DNA of 64,000 bases, taken from assembly GCF_000488255.1 (NCBI RefSeq), contig NZ_KI530745.1, forward strand, positions 682,001 through 746,000. The letters are read 5' to 3'. This DNA is from Acinetobacter indicus CIP 110367 (lineage in GTDB: Bacteria > Pseudomonadota > Gammaproteobacteria > Pseudomonadales > Moraxellaceae). Shown one piece after another: positions 36,079 through 45,828 of the stretch. The position numbers were made by a program, and so were the translations under genes. Every line of letters starts with the position of its first letter. Positions within the stretch are counted from its first letter, which is position 1. The notes below the pieces were generated by a model, which did not search any database, was not told the DNA's origin, and was given only the letters and a program-made list of their open reading frames with translations.

Positions 36079-37371
36079 TTAGTGTTTAACCTTGTCGATC
36101 ACAATACAAATCAGCAGGACAATGGCAGATGGAATCAGCCAGGCCAGGTTTTGCGCGCTTAACGGTAAGTTCAGTAAAGCTTCTGGTAAAAAGCCATCTA
36201 GCCCTGCTACTTTTAAGCCATCAATCACGCCAAAGAATAAGGCTACTGCAGTGACCGGACGAATTACACGCGCTGGAGAATGGAAGTTTTTCCAGAAAAA
36301 GCCCAGTAAGATCACTACAATCGCAGGTGGATAAATCGCGCTCAATACCGGCACTGAGAGTGCAATCAGTTTGGTCAGACCGAGGTTGGAAATCACCAAT
36401 GAGAAACCGACTAAGACAAATACCCAAGTACGATACCTAATGCGGGTAATTTGCGAGAAGTATTCTGCACAGGCACAGGTCAGGCCAATCGCGGTTACCA
36501 TACAGGCAATGAAAATCATGGCACTTAAGAACAGGGAACCTAAGTCACCAAAAGCATGTTGCACATAGGCATGCAGGATCACTGCGCCATTGGTTGCATT
36601 CGGTGCTACTTCATGACTGCCCAAGCCCAGTTTGAACAGGCTTAAATACACTAGGGTTAAACCGATACCAGAGATCAGTCCGGCAATCATGGCGTATTTG
36701 ATCATCAGCTTTTTATCGCTGACCCCACGCGAACGCATGGCATTAATAATCACAATACCAAATACCAAGGCACCCAAGGTATCCATGGTTAAATAACCAT
36801 TGACGAAACCTTCCGAGACTGGACTGTTGATATAGTTATTAATGGCTGGCGGAATATGACCCGCGGGAATGAAAGTTGCTGCAACACCCAGAATAATTAA
36901 CGATAAAATTTTCAGGGGCGACAGGAAATAACCCACCGTATCCAGAATCTTGTTGGGATACAGCGCAACAATGGTCACCACAATAAAGTAGATCAGACTG
37001 TAAATCAGCAAGCTGCTCGGGGCTGCACCAAAATAAGAGGAGAAACCAATTTCATAAGAAACGGTTGCGGTACGGGGAATGGCAAATAAAGGGCCTACCG
37101 CTAAATAACACACCACGGTCAAAATCAGGCTGGCTGCTTTGCCCAGTGGCGAACTTAAAAGCTGGATCGAACCTTCTACACGAGACAGGGCAATAATGGT
37201 CAACACCGGCAAGCCCACGGCTGTAATTAAAAAGCCGAAAGCTGCTAACCAAACGTGTTCACCTGCCTGCTGTGCAACAATAGGCGGAAAGATAATATTG
37301 CCGGCACCGATAAATAGTGCAAAGGTCATTAAACCTAAGGCAATAATATCCCGTGTACGTAAACTCGTCAT
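36079..37371 (-). CDS. brnQ: Branched-chain amino acid transporter BrnQ (LIVCS family)
   Basis: Sodium-coupled leucine/isoleucine/valine carrier with about twelve membrane helices over 430 residues. The N-terminal signature ALGLMTFALFIGAGNIIFPP and the region VTAIGLTCACAEYFSQI are typical of the BrnQ family. I chose the ATG at 37371 (MTSLRTRDIIALG); an in-frame TTG at 37395 would add eight residues, and neither has a clear Shine-Dalgarno. Substrate is by family. Confidence 0.92.
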   Translation of the reverse strand: MTSLRTRDIIALGLMTFALFIGAGNIIFPPIVAQQAGEHVWLAAFGFLITAVGLPVLTIIALSRVEGSIQLLSSPLGKAASLILTVVCYLAVGPLFAIPRTATVSYEIGFSSYFGAAPSSLLIYSLIYFIVVTIVALYPNKILDTVGYFLSPLKILSLIILGVAATFIPAGHIPPAINNYINSPVSEGFVNGYLTMDTLGALVFGIVIINAMRSRGVSDKKLMIKYAMIAGLISGIGLTLVYLSLFKLGLGSHEVAPNATNGAVILHAYVQHAFGDLGSLFLSAMIFIACMVTAIGLTCACAEYFSQITRIRYRTWVFVLVGFSLVISNLGLTKLIALSVPVLSAIYPPAIVVILLGFFWKNFHSPARVIRPVTAVALFFGVIDGLKVAGLDGFLPEALLNLPLSAQNLAWLIPSAIVLLICIVIDKVKH

Positions 37372-37714
37372 AAGGGAGATAGATCGGTTAAACAAAAGAA
37401 AGCGATTCTAGAACATGGCAACTGCTTTGGCTAATTTATTTTATAAATCTTATGAATTATTTTTATATCTTGGCTTGGGAAATTGATCGGGTTGTCAAAA
37501 ATTAGTGAAACTATATTGTTGATTTAATTTTTAAAAGATGAAAACTGTTAAATATCAAAAGATAAATTTGAAAAAACAGTCAATAAATATAAAGGTTTTT
37601 AACTGTTGAATATTTAAGCAGTAGTGGGTTTGTGGCAGATGGAACCGCTTGTGATCAAACAAAAGTCACTGAAAAGGACTATACTAAGCAAATGTTTCAT
37701 AGGGGATTTTAAGC
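37372..37714. other. Divergent intergenic region between brnQ and map
   Basis: 343 bp, very AT-rich, containing the promoters of two divergent genes. AACAGT and ACTGTT form a loose inverted repeat near 37574-37606. No riboswitch-like structure was recognised. Confidence 0.4.
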
Positions 37715-38509
37715 ATGAGAGCGTCTGCCGTATCGATTAAAACCGAGCAGGATTTAGAAAAATTACGTGTTTCAGGTCGTTTGGCTGCTCAGGTTTTGGC
37801 GATGATCGGGGAGCATATCAAGCCGGGCGTGACCACTGAATATCTAGATGACCTGTGCCACGACTATATTGTCAATACCTTGCAGGTGATTCCGGCCAAT
37901 GTTGGCTATTGCGGCTATACCAAAACCACCTGTATTTCACCGAATGAAGTGGTTTGTCACGGTATTCCATCTGCGTCGGTTGTGCTTCAAGATGGCGATA
38001 TTATCAATATTGATGTGGCGGTAATTAAAGACGGCTACTACGGCGATACCAGTCGCATGTATTACGTTGGGACAATCAAGCCGGAAGCGAAAAGACTGGT
38101 CGAAACCACCTATGCGGCGATGGTCGCAGGGATTCATGCGGTGAAGCCGGGTGCGACTTTAGGCGATGTTGGTCATGCAATTCAAACTGTCGCGCAGCAG
38201 GCCGGCTATAAAGTGGTGCGTGAATATTGCGGGCATGGTATTGGTAAAATTTATCATGAACAGCCAAGTGTACTGCACTATGGCCAGCCGGGTCAGGGGC
38301 TACAACTCAAGCCAGGTATGGTGTTCACGATTGAACCGATGGTTAATGCCGGCGGCTCCAGAGTCAAAGAGCTCAATGATGGCTGGACCGTCGTGACCAC
38401 CGATAAATCACTTTCTGCACAGTGGGAACATATGATTGCCGTGACTGAAACCGGCTTTGAAGTGCTGTCGCCGTGGCCGGAAGGTACTGGAGAATACCCG
38501 GAAATCTAG
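37715..38509 (+). CDS. map: Methionine aminopeptidase, type I
   Basis: Removes the initiator methionine. The 264-residue pita-bread fold shows the metal ligands in NIDVAVIKDGYYGDTSRM (two Asp), the His in GHGIGKIYHEQP, and the glutamates in FTIEPMVNAG and AQWEHMIAVTE. No N-terminal zinc-finger extension, so it is the bacterial short type I form. Its standalone position (not beside rpsB) suggests either the sole copy or a paralogue. A terminator follows at 38630. Confidence 0.95.
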   Translation: MRASAVSIKTEQDLEKLRVSGRLAAQVLAMIGEHIKPGVTTEYLDDLCHDYIVNTLQVIPANVGYCGYTKTTCISPNEVVCHGIPSASVVLQDGDIINIDVAVIKDGYYGDTSRMYYVGTIKPEAKRLVETTYAAMVAGIHAVKPGATLGDVGHAIQTVAQQAGYKVVREYCGHGIGKIYHEQPSVLHYGQPGQGLQLKPGMVFTIEPMVNAGGSRVKELNDGWTVVTTDKSLSAQWEHMIAVTETGFEVLSPWPEGTGEYPEI

Positions 38510-38629
38510 CTATAAAACGGCTTATTTATACTTTAAAAGTATTAAGTGATATAAATTAGCTATTTGTTAATGCTGTCTTTTGTACATATTATGTATTTAT
38601 AGATTCTTGCTGTAGTTTCTAGTTTTTAT

Positions 38630-38660
38630 AGCTTATCCATCCCTGGATAAGCTTTTTTTT
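38630..38660 (+). terminator. Rho-independent terminator after map
   Basis: AGCTTATCCA, loop TCCC, TGGATAAGCT, then eight T: a perfect 10-bp stem with a strong T-run on the + strand. Confidence 0.92.
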
Positions 38661-38682
38661 GCCTGAAATTTGATGGTTGGCT

Positions 38683-39582
38683 TTAACGCTGTGACAGTTT
38701 TTCCACTAGAAAATCAATAAACACCCGTACCGCCGGTAACAGACCACGGCGGGATGGATACACGGCATGAAAAACCCCGTGCGGCGCACGCCAGTTTGGT
38801 AACACGCGTACCAGTTCGCCTGACTGAATATAGGGTTCCACAATATTGTCCGGGAGCAGGGCAATCCCACAGTCCTGACGGGCCAGTTGTGCCTGTAGCA
38901 TCAGATCCGAACCCATTACGGTCGGGTTGACTTTAATTTTCTTCTGCCGCTGATGTTCATCATAGACCACAATATGCTGATCGACATGATCATCAGCCAT
39001 ACTGAGAATATGATGCTTGGCCAGATCTTCCGGCTGTTTCAGGTCGCCGTGCTGGTTTAAATAGGCCTGACTGGCAAAGAGATGCTGTTCAATGGTTTCA
39101 AAGGTACGAATCACCAGATTCGGATCATCATCCAGATTGCTGCGTACACGCAAGGCCAGATCAATCCCTTCATTAATCAGATCAACCCGGCGGTTACTGA
39201 CCAGAAGCTGGACTTTAATTTCCGGATAGGTCTTTAAAAATTCCGGCAGAATTCTGGACATTTCATTCTGGGCAATGGAGACCGGCAGGCTAACTTTAAT
39301 CAGGCCGCGCGGCTGAATACTCAGATGATCAACCAGATCATGCGCTGCCTGTGCTGCATTGGCCATCACCTGTGCATGTCGATACACGTTCATGCCAATA
39401 TCGGTTACGGCAAAATGGCGGGAATTGCGCTGAATCAGGCGCACGCCCAAACGTTCTTCCAGATTGTGCACACGGCGGCTCAGTTTGGATTTGGGGATAT
39501 CGGTTGCACGTTCTGCGGCGCTAAAACCGCCATGCTCAACCACCTGGGCAAAGCAGTAAAAATCATCGAGGTCCGAAAGCAT
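38683..39582 (-). CDS. LysR-family transcriptional regulator
   Basis: A 299-residue LysR regulator: N-terminal helix-turn-helix (FAQVVEHGGFSAAERATDIP then SKLSRRVHNLEERLGVRL), a linker helix and a two-lobed effector domain (GLIKVSLPVSIAQNEMSRIL onward). It resembles the DsdC/AaeR-like solitary LysR proteins often paired with a divergent gene. The divergent neighbour is the small CPCC protein, 176 bp away, whose relation is unclear. Confidence 0.88.
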   Translation of the reverse strand: MLSDLDDFYCFAQVVEHGGFSAAERATDIPKSKLSRRVHNLEERLGVRLIQRNSRHFAVTDIGMNVYRHAQVMANAAQAAHDLVDHLSIQPRGLIKVSLPVSIAQNEMSRILPEFLKTYPEIKVQLLVSNRRVDLINEGIDLALRVRSNLDDDPNLVIRTFETIEQHLFASQAYLNQHGDLKQPEDLAKHHILSMADDHVDQHIVVYDEHQRQKKIKVNPTVMGSDLMLQAQLARQDCGIALLPDNIVEPYIQSGELVRVLPNWRAPHGVFHAVYPSRRGLLPAVRVFIDFLVEKLSQR

Positions 39583-39758
39583 GTGTAGTTATTCCATTTA
39601 TGCAACGATAAGCAGATTAAATTATGATTGTTCTGGGCTGTCAATTTGATTTGTGCGGTTTTTGCAGCGTCTCTTTTCGCCTTTGTGATGCGTGGCGAGC
39701 TTAAGTTATGGCTACAAATCCTTTACACTAAGGATAAAGTCCATGAGATGATCAATAC

Positions 39759-40094
39759 ATGTCTTATCAACTGATTCAACAGCCCGATGCCGATGCCAAC
39801 GTGATTTGTCCTTGCTGCCAGCAGGCGATTATTGACTGGTCACAAGAGCAGTATATTCAGCCCTGTGAGCATACGCTGTTTGTGGCGCTGGATTTGGGTT
39901 TTGAATATATTGCCGATGTATTTGAAGCAACCATGGCGCGTAGTGTCGATGAAATTCACGCACATGATGATCAGCTCAATATGTTTCAGGAACTGACCAC
40001 AGCCAGCTTTCCGCATTATCTGATCATTCGCACTGATTTGGGTGTGCAGGATTTATCGCGTTATATCGGCATTGCTGTGCCGGAATCCAATTAA
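39759..40094 (+). CDS. Small cysteine-motif protein of unknown function
   Basis: A 111-residue protein that I do not recognise. Near the N-terminus a CPCC motif (ICPCCQQAI) is followed about 20 residues later by PCEHTLF, giving Cys/His spacing suitable for one metal site. The rest is acidic and predicted alpha/beta, with no signal or membrane helix. A perfect hairpin terminator follows, so the gene is a monocistronic unit, divergent from the LysR gene. Confidence 0.65.
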   Translation: MSYQLIQQPDADANVICPCCQQAIIDWSQEQYIQPCEHTLFVALDLGFEYIADVFEATMARSVDEIHAHDDQLNMFQELTTASFPHYLIIRTDLGVQDLSRYIGIAVPESN

Positions 40095-40125
40095 AAAAAT
40101 AAGCTCCATAAGGAGCTTATTTTTT
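40093..40125. terminator. Bidirectional terminator between the CPCC gene and ntrC
   Basis: AAAAAATAAGCTCC, loop ATAA, GGAGCTTATTTTTT: a perfect stem with A-run and T-run, usable from both directions for the two convergent genes. Confidence 0.92.
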
Positions 40126-40145
40126 ATCATAAAGATCAGGCTGGT

Positions 40146-41621
40146 TTAGCCTTCAATTTCTTCCTCGACATCATCATCAGCACTGTCCATGCCCAGTTCT
40201 TTCAGCTTGCGGGTCAGGGTATTACGTCCCCAGCCCAGCAGTTCAGCGGCATGGCGTTTGCGGCCACGGGTCTGTTGCAGCGCGGCATTAATCAGGGTGC
40301 GTTCAAACATCGGTGTGGCGATGTCCAGAATTTTCATTTCGCCGTTTTTCAGTTTCTGTACCGCCCATTGACCCAGCAGCTCATCCCAGTGATGGATCGA
40401 GACGCGGTCTAAATGCAGATTGGCCGGTACATCGCCTGATTTTTCAATTGGAATCTGTTTCAGTTCCGAAGGTAAATCTTCCGGATAGACTTCACGGCCG
40501 GTAATCATGACGGTTAACCAGCGGCAGGTGTTTTCCAGTTGACGAACGTTGCCTTGCCAAGGCAATTGCTGCATATATTCTTGGGTTTCCGGACGCAAGA
40601 TTTTCGGGCTCACACCTAGCTCTTTACCGGCACGCGCCAGGAAGTGCTGCGCCAGCATTGGAATATCTTCACTACGATGCGCCAGTTTTGGAATATGAAT
40701 CCGGATGACGTTCAGACGGTGATACAAGTCTTCACGGAAACGGCCTTCGTGTACCAGCTTTTCCAGATCTTGGTGCGTTGCAGCAACAATACGCACATCT
40801 ACCTTCACCGGAATATGGCCACCAACACGGTAGAATTCACCATCGGCTAAAACACGTAATAAACGGGTCTGGGTTTCAAATGGCATATCGCCAATTTCAT
40901 CCAGGAACAAGGTGCCGCCATTGGCCTGTTCAAAACGGCCCTGACGCTGGGTGTTGGCGCCGGTAAAGGCACCTTTTTCATGACCAAATAATTCGGTTTC
41001 AATCAGGTCTTTCGGAATGGCGGCCATGTTGAGCGCAATAAACGGCTTGCTGCTACGCGGTGAATGGCGATGCAGGGCATGCGCCACCAGTTCTTTACCG
41101 GTCCCCGATTCACCATTAATCAACACGGTAATATGCGATTGCGATAAGCGGCCAATGGCACGGAATACTTCCTGCATTGCTGGTGATTCACCAATAATTT
41201 CGGTCGACTGAATGGGCTGTGCGGTTTTGGCTGATTCCTGTTGCTGTAATTTGGTGATATGCAAAATGGCACGATTGACCAGCGCTAGCGCTTCATCAAT
41301 ATCAAACGGTTTTGGCAAATATTCAAAGGCGCCGGTCTGATAGCTCGACACTGCAGATTCCAGATCTGAATGTGCGGTCATGATAATCACCGGTAAATCC
41401 GGATAGCTGGCTTTGACTTTACCGAGGAAGGTCAGGCCATCAATACCCGGCATACGGATATCGGTCAGGATTACATCCGGTGCATCGACACCCAGTTGCT
41501 CCAGGGCAGATTGGGCTTCTTCAAAACTGGTAACGTCAAAGCCTTCTTCCTTGAAGGTTTTTTCCAGTACCCAGCGCATGGCACGATCATCATCAATTAC
41601 CCAAATTTTATTTCGCGACAT
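40146..41621 (-). CDS. glnG: Nitrogen regulation response regulator NtrC
   Basis: Sigma-54-dependent activator of nitrogen-scavenging genes. Domains in order over 491 residues: receiver with acidic pocket D10-D12 and phospho-acceptor D54 (ILTDIRMPG); AAA+ domain with GESGTGKE and the sigma-54-contacting GAFTGA; and a C-terminal Fis-like helix-turn-helix (RKRHAAELLGWGRNTLTRKL). The ATG at 41621 follows a good GGGAG. It overlaps the end of ntrB by 14 bases, so the pair is translationally coupled. Confidence 0.96.
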   Translation of the reverse strand: MSRNKIWVIDDDRAMRWVLEKTFKEEGFDVTSFEEAQSALEQLGVDAPDVILTDIRMPGIDGLTFLGKVKASYPDLPVIIMTAHSDLESAVSSYQTGAFEYLPKPFDIDEALALVNRAILHITKLQQQESAKTAQPIQSTEIIGESPAMQEVFRAIGRLSQSHITVLINGESGTGKELVAHALHRHSPRSSKPFIALNMAAIPKDLIETELFGHEKGAFTGANTQRQGRFEQANGGTLFLDEIGDMPFETQTRLLRVLADGEFYRVGGHIPVKVDVRIVAATHQDLEKLVHEGRFREDLYHRLNVIRIHIPKLAHRSEDIPMLAQHFLARAGKELGVSPKILRPETQEYMQQLPWQGNVRQLENTCRWLTVMITGREVYPEDLPSELKQIPIEKSGDVPANLHLDRVSIHHWDELLGQWAVQKLKNGEMKILDIATPMFERTLINAALQQTRGRKRHAAELLGWGRNTLTRKLKELGMDSADDDVEEEIEG

Positions 41622-42717
41622 GGTTAGACTCCCAAGGTATATATAAGCTAAATATTGTTTTTCCTGGAACAGATTGGCACTCAATCATTCCGTTGTGTTG
41701 ATGCATAATATTCTGTGCGATGCTCAGGCCCAGTCCGGTGCCTTTGGCGCGCGCCGTAACCAGCGGATAGAACACCGATTCAATAATTTCTTCCGGCACA
41801 CCGGGGCCGTTGTCTTCAATATCAATCCGTACCACCGAACGATGAATCACGCCATTAATGGTGACCAGGCGCTGAATACGGGTTCTTAAAATCAGTTCGG
41901 GCTGATGTTCTGCAAAGAATTCCTTGTTTTCCATCATGGCCTGTACCGCATTGACGCTAATATTCAGCATGACCTGAATCAGCTGGTCACGATCCGCCAT
42001 GACTTCCGGCAACGACAGGTCATAATCTCGAATGATTTTGACTTTTTTCTTGGTCTGGTTGGCAATCAGCGAACGCACGCGTTCCAATGGTTCATGAATA
42101 TTGACCAGTTCATAGCTTGGTAACTGACGTGAACCGAGCATGGTATCGGCCAGATTTCTGAGCCGATCGACTTCATTAATAATAATGTCGGTAAACTCTG
42201 CATATTGAGAGTCATTCAGACTTCGCGCCAGTAGCTGGGTTGCACCGCGAATCCCGGCCAGCGGGTTTTTAATTTCATGCGCCACGCCGCGCACCAGTTG
42301 CCGCGCCACCTGATGCTGTTGAATCAGATTTTCTTCTTTGGAAATTTTCAGCATCCGGTCAATCGGATTCAGTTCAATCAGCAATAAAGGATGATAGCTT
42401 TTGCCGGCATTCAGCTGCGAAGCGGTGTAATCGACATGAATGTCTTTAAAGTTGACATTAATGGTAGCTTCACGGCGGGTATAAGGCTGTCCGGTGCTTA
42501 AGGTATTTTGTAGCGCTTCGTAGGTATTAAATTCATCGGTCGGGAGATGCAGTAAATTCATTACCGGCTGTCCGGCAGCACGCAATAAACTGATATCAAA
42601 CAGCGCCTCACAAGAGGAATTGAGGTAAAAAATATTCAGGTTGCTGTCAACCAGTAAAATGGCAGTGGTCAAATTGTCCACTAAAAGGCGATAGTCGATA
42701 GCCGGGCTTTGATCCAT
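41608..42717 (-). CDS. glnL: Nitrogen regulation sensor kinase NtrB
   Basis: Histidine kinase/phosphatase that controls NtrC in response to PII. The 369 residues have an N-terminal PAS domain, the H-box VAHEIKNPLAGIRGATQLL (about residue 150), an N-box NISVNAVQAMM, and ATP-lid boxes DIEDNGPGVPEEI and KGTGLGLSIAQNI. I prefer the ATG at 42717, which has AGGA about 10 bases upstream; an ATG at 42729 has no usable spacing. Unlike enterics, glnA is not upstream. A sigma-54 promoter candidate lies about 90 bp before the start. Confidence 0.95.
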   Translation of the reverse strand: MDQSPAIDYRLLVDNLTTAILLVDSNLNIFYLNSSCEALFDISLLRAAGQPVMNLLHLPTDEFNTYEALQNTLSTGQPYTRREATINVNFKDIHVDYTASQLNAGKSYHPLLLIELNPIDRMLKISKEENLIQQHQVARQLVRGVAHEIKNPLAGIRGATQLLARSLNDSQYAEFTDIIINEVDRLRNLADTMLGSRQLPSYELVNIHEPLERVRSLIANQTKKKVKIIRDYDLSLPEVMADRDQLIQVMLNISVNAVQAMMENKEFFAEHQPELILRTRIQRLVTINGVIHRSVVRIDIEDNGPGVPEEIIESVFYPLVTARAKGTGLGLSIAQNIMHQHNGMIECQSVPGKTIFSLYIPWESNHVAK

Positions 42718-42805
42718 TAGCGGTGGCATCCTGTATTAAAATAGCGCAATGGCATCTTCATAAAGCAATAGGTTTCTGAATTAAGAACGTTAATGATGCA
42801 AATTA

Positions 42806-42821
42806 AGCAAAATGCACGCCA
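42806..42821 (-). promoter_or_regulatory. Sigma-54 promoter of ntrBC
   Basis: On the minus strand TGGCGTGCATTTTGCT matches the sigma-54 consensus TGGCACG-N4-TTGCW at all the GG/GC positions with the exact 10-base spacing between them; only two inner bases differ. The predicted transcript start near 42795 leaves a leader of about 78 bases to ntrB. Confidence 0.75.
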
Positions 42822-42927
42822 ACTTTGTTCAAATTCCTGTAAATCAAGCCAATTTATGAGAAAAATGCGCTGAAATGGACGGGTTGATTCAGGTATAGCG
42901 GATAACGCCAGTGCTGTAAACCAAAAG

Positions 42928-42944
42928 TGAATCAAAATGGTGCA
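42928..42944 (-). promoter_or_regulatory. NtrC-type binding site upstream of ntrBC
   Basis: On the minus strand TGCACCATTTTGATTCA fits the 17-bp NtrC palindrome TGCACyAnnnTGGTGCA: the left half is perfect and the right half is 5 of 7. Its centre is about 140 bp upstream of the sigma-54 transcript start, the usual enhancer distance. A weaker half-site TGGTGCA (plus strand) lies 42 bp further, at 42980-42986. Confidence 0.6.
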
Positions 42945-43067
42945 ATATTGTGTATAAGCCGGCTTTAGTGGTTGTATTTTGGTGCATTATGCAAAGAGTG
43001 GGCTATTTCTCTATTTTTATGGCCAGAAAAGTCATACAATACGCGCATTCTAGTGGAGCGCAGATTC

Positions 43068-44411
43068 ATGAAGTCCCCCAAAGTCGGTTTTGTTTCTTTA
43101 GGTTGTCCTAAGGCATTGGTAGATTCTGAACGAATTTTAACTCAGTTAAAGACTGAAGGTTATGATGTCGCATCGGATTATGACGGTGCTGATTTAGTCG
43201 TGGTTAACACCTGTGGTTTTATTGAATCTGCAGTACAAGAGTCTTTAGACGCCATTGGCGAAGCCATGAATGCCAATGGTCGCGTCATTGTGACTGGCTG
43301 TTTAGGTAAAGACGAAGACAAGATTCGTCAAATGCATCCGAATGTCTTAAAAGTGACTGGTGCAGCAGCCTATGAAGAAGTTATGGATGCCGTGCATCAG
43401 TATGTGCCGGAGCCACCAAAGCACAATCCGTTTATTGATCTGGTGCCAGAACAGGGGATCCGTTTAACCCCGAAACATTATGCCTACCTGAAAATCTCAG
43501 AAGGCTGTAACCACCGTTGTACCTTCTGTATCATCCCGAGCATGCGTGGTGATTTGGTCTCCCGTCCGGTCGGTTCTGTTCTGGAAGAAGCCGCAGCGCT
43601 GAAACGTGCTGGTGTAAAAGAAGTCCTGGTCATTTCTCAAGATACCTCAGCTTATGGTGTGGATACCAAATACAAACTGGATTTCTGGAACGGCCAGCCG
43701 GTTAAAACCAAATTCTATGACATGTGTGAAGCCCTGGGCCAGTTGGGTATCTGGGTCCGTTTGCATTATGTCTATCCTTATCCGCACGTCGATGCTGTGA
43801 TTGACCTGATGGCTCAAGGTAAAATCTTGCCGTATCTGGATATTCCATTCCAGCATGCCAGTCCGAAAATCCTGAAACTGATGAAACGTCCGGCGCACAG
43901 TGAAAATACACTAGAGCGCTTAAATGTATGGCGTGAAAAATGTCCGGATCTGGTGATTCGTTCGACCTTCGTGGTTGGCTTCCCGGGTGAAACCGAAGAA
44001 GACTTCCAGATGTTGCTAGACTGGTTGAAAGAAGCGCAGCTGGATCGTGTCGGTTGCTTCACTTATTCACCGGTTGAAGGTGCAACCGCGAATGATCTGC
44101 CAGATCATGTCCCGGAAGAAATCAAGCAGGAACGTTATGAACGTTTCATGCAGGTGCAGCAGGAAATTTCAGCTGCAAAACTGCAAAAACGCATTGGTCA
44201 GACCATGACTGTGCTGGTGGATGATCTGGAAGAAGAATTCCCGGTTGCCGTTGCACGTTCTTATGCAGATGCACCTGAAATTGATGGTAACGTGTTTGTT
44301 GAAGATATCGACAAGTCAAAAATTAAAGCAGGCGATTTGCTTGAAGTCGAAATTACCGATGCAGATGAATACGATTTATTTGCCAAGCTGATTGCGATCA
44401 AATCTGCTTAA
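43068..44411 (+). CDS. rimO: Ribosomal protein S12 methylthiotransferase RimO
   Basis: Radical-SAM enzyme that methylthiolates Asp88 of ribosomal protein S12. The 447 residues have the UPF0004 domain with cluster cysteines C13, C49 and C78, a radical-SAM motif [10 protein letters not shown] (C147, C151, C154), and a C-terminal TRAM domain. ATG 43068 follows GGAG; the frame is open further upstream but homology begins here. The gene is divergent from ntrB and is followed by pyrH after 48 bp. Confidence 0.95.
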   Translation: MKSPKVGFVSLGCPKALVDSERILTQLKTEGYDVASDYDGADLVVVNTCGFIESAVQESLDAIGEAMNANGRVIVTGCLGKDEDKIRQMHPNVLKVTGAAAYEEVMDAVHQYVPEPPKHNPFIDLVPEQGIRLTPKHYAYLKISEGCNHRCTFCIIPSMRGDLVSRPVGSVLEEAAALKRAGVKEVLVISQDTSAYGVDTKYKLDFWNGQPVKTKFYDMCEALGQLGIWVRLHYVYPYPHVDAVIDLMAQGKILPYLDIPFQHASPKILKLMKRPAHSENTLERLNVWREKCPDLVIRSTFVVGFPGETEEDFQMLLDWLKEAQLDRVGCFTYSPVEGATANDLPDHVPEEIKQERYERFMQVQQEISAAKLQKRIGQTMTVLVDDLEEEFPVAVARSYADAPEIDGNVFVEDIDKSKIKAGDLLEVEITDADEYDLFAKLIAIKSA

Positions 44412-44459
44412 GTACTCATATACAGAAAAAATTTAAATTAAATACTTTGGAGTTTGATG

Positions 44460-45188
44460 ATGTTGGATTCTAAAAAGCCACGTTATGAACGTATTTTGCT
44501 GAAGCTTTCAGGCGAGGCACTGGCGGGTAACAAGGATATGGGGATTGATGCACAAATCCTTGATCAGATGTCTTTGGCAATTGCGCACCTGGTGGGTCTG
44601 GGTGTGCAGGTCGGTATCGTGGTCGGTGGCGGTAACCTGTACCGTGGCAGCCAGTTACAAAAAGATGGTCTGGTTGGTCGTGTGACTGGTGACCAGATGG
44701 GTATGCTGGCAACTGTGATGAACGGTCTGGCCATGCGTGATGCTTTAGTACGCCGTAACATTAAAACACGTCTGCTTTCAGCACTGCCAATAGGTACCGT
44801 TGTAGAATCTTATTCAAGCCGTGATGCAATTCGCCACTTAACTCAAGGTGAAGTGTGCGTATTCGTTGCCGGTACAGGTAACCCGTTCTTTACCACAGAT
44901 ACGGCAGCCTGCTTGCGTGGTATTGAAATTGAAGCCAATCTGATTCTGAAAGCCACCAAGGTAGATGGCGTTTATAACAAAGATCCAAGCAAATACGAAG
45001 ATGCGGTGAAATATGACACCCTGACGTTCGATCAGGTGTTAGATGAAAAGCTCGGCGTGATGGATTTAACCGCAATCTGCTTATGCCGTGACCACAATGT
45101 ACCGTTACAGGTATTCGATATGAATAAAGCCGGCGCTTTACTTTCAGTGGTTATGGGTGAAAAAGAAGGAACTCACGTTACGAACTAA
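44460..45188 (+). CDS. pyrH: Uridylate kinase
   Basis: UMP kinase of the amino-acid-kinase fold, 242 residues. Motifs: [13 protein letters not shown] (phosphate-binding), [13 protein letters not shown], and [19 protein letters not shown]. Consecutive ATGs at 44457 and 44460 are possible; the latter has the better 7-base spacing from GGAG. In most gammaproteobacteria rpsB-tsf precede it, but here rimO does, so tsf/rpsB must lie elsewhere. Frr follows after 79 bp, the conserved pyrH-frr order. Confidence 0.97.
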   Translation: MLDSKKPRYERILLKLSGEALAGNKDMGIDAQILDQMSLAIAHLVGLGVQVGIVVGGGNLYRGSQLQKDGLVGRVTGDQMGMLATVMNGLAMRDALVRRNIKTRLLSALPIGTVVESYSSRDAIRHLTQGEVCVFVAGTGNPFFTTDTAACLRGIEIEANLILKATKVDGVYNKDPSKYEDAVKYDTLTFDQVLDEKLGVMDLTAICLCRDHNVPLQVFDMNKAGALLSVVMGEKEGTHVTN

Positions 45189-45267
45189 TGTACGTGGGCC
45201 TGAAAGCTCTTTATACTACACGCTATTTTAGTAATTACATCTTAAAGAATTAAGTAAGGAAGATCAT

Positions 45268-45822
45268 ATGATTAACGATCTTAAAAAAGACAGCGAACAG
45301 CGTATGCAAAAGACTCTGGAGTCTTTGGAGCAAGGTTTTGCCAAAGTTCGTACCGGCCGTGCCCATCCATCAATCTTAAACGGTGTGATGGTTCCTTACT
45401 ATGGCTCAGATGTGCCGTTAAACCAGGTGGCGAACGTGGGTGTTGAAGATTCACGTACTCTAATCGTACAGCCATTTGAACGTACCATGGTGTCTGCAAT
45501 TGACAAGGCGATTCGTGAGTCTGACCTCGGTCTGAACCCGATTACCGCTGATTCGATTCGTGTGCCGCTACCAGCTTTAACCGAAGAAACCCGTAAAGAC
45601 ATGCAGAAAGTTGCGCGTTCTGAAGCGGAAAATGCCAAAGTGGCGATTCGTAACATCCGTCGTGACGTCTTGGGCGATATCAAAGCATTGTTGAAAGAAA
45701 AAGAAATTTCTGAAGATGATGAACGTCGTGCAGGTGATGATATCCAGAAAATCACCGACAAATATGTTGCTGAAGTCGACAAGCGTTTGGCTGCTAAAGA
45801 AGCTGAGTTGATGAAGGTCTAA
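45268..45822 (+). CDS. frr: Ribosome recycling factor
   Basis: Splits the post-termination ribosome with EF-G. The 184-residue three-helix bundle plus beta domain shows the family signatures [31 protein letters not shown] and [16 protein letters not shown]. It precedes uppS by 6 bp. Confidence 0.97.
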   Translation: MINDLKKDSEQRMQKTLESLEQGFAKVRTGRAHPSILNGVMVPYYGSDVPLNQVANVGVEDSRTLIVQPFERTMVSAIDKAIRESDLGLNPITADSIRVPLPALTEETRKDMQKVARSEAENAKVAIRNIRRDVLGDIKALLKEKEISEDDERRAGDDIQKITDKYVAEVDKRLAAKEAELMKV

Positions 45823-45828
45823 TTGTCG

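Larger units (their letters stand above)
42718..43067. other. Divergent intergenic region between ntrB and rimO
   Basis: 350 bp. Besides the sigma-54 promoter and NtrC-type sites listed separately, it carries the rimO promoter; TACAAT about 30 bp before the rimO start is a candidate -10 without a strong -35. Confidence 0.5.
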
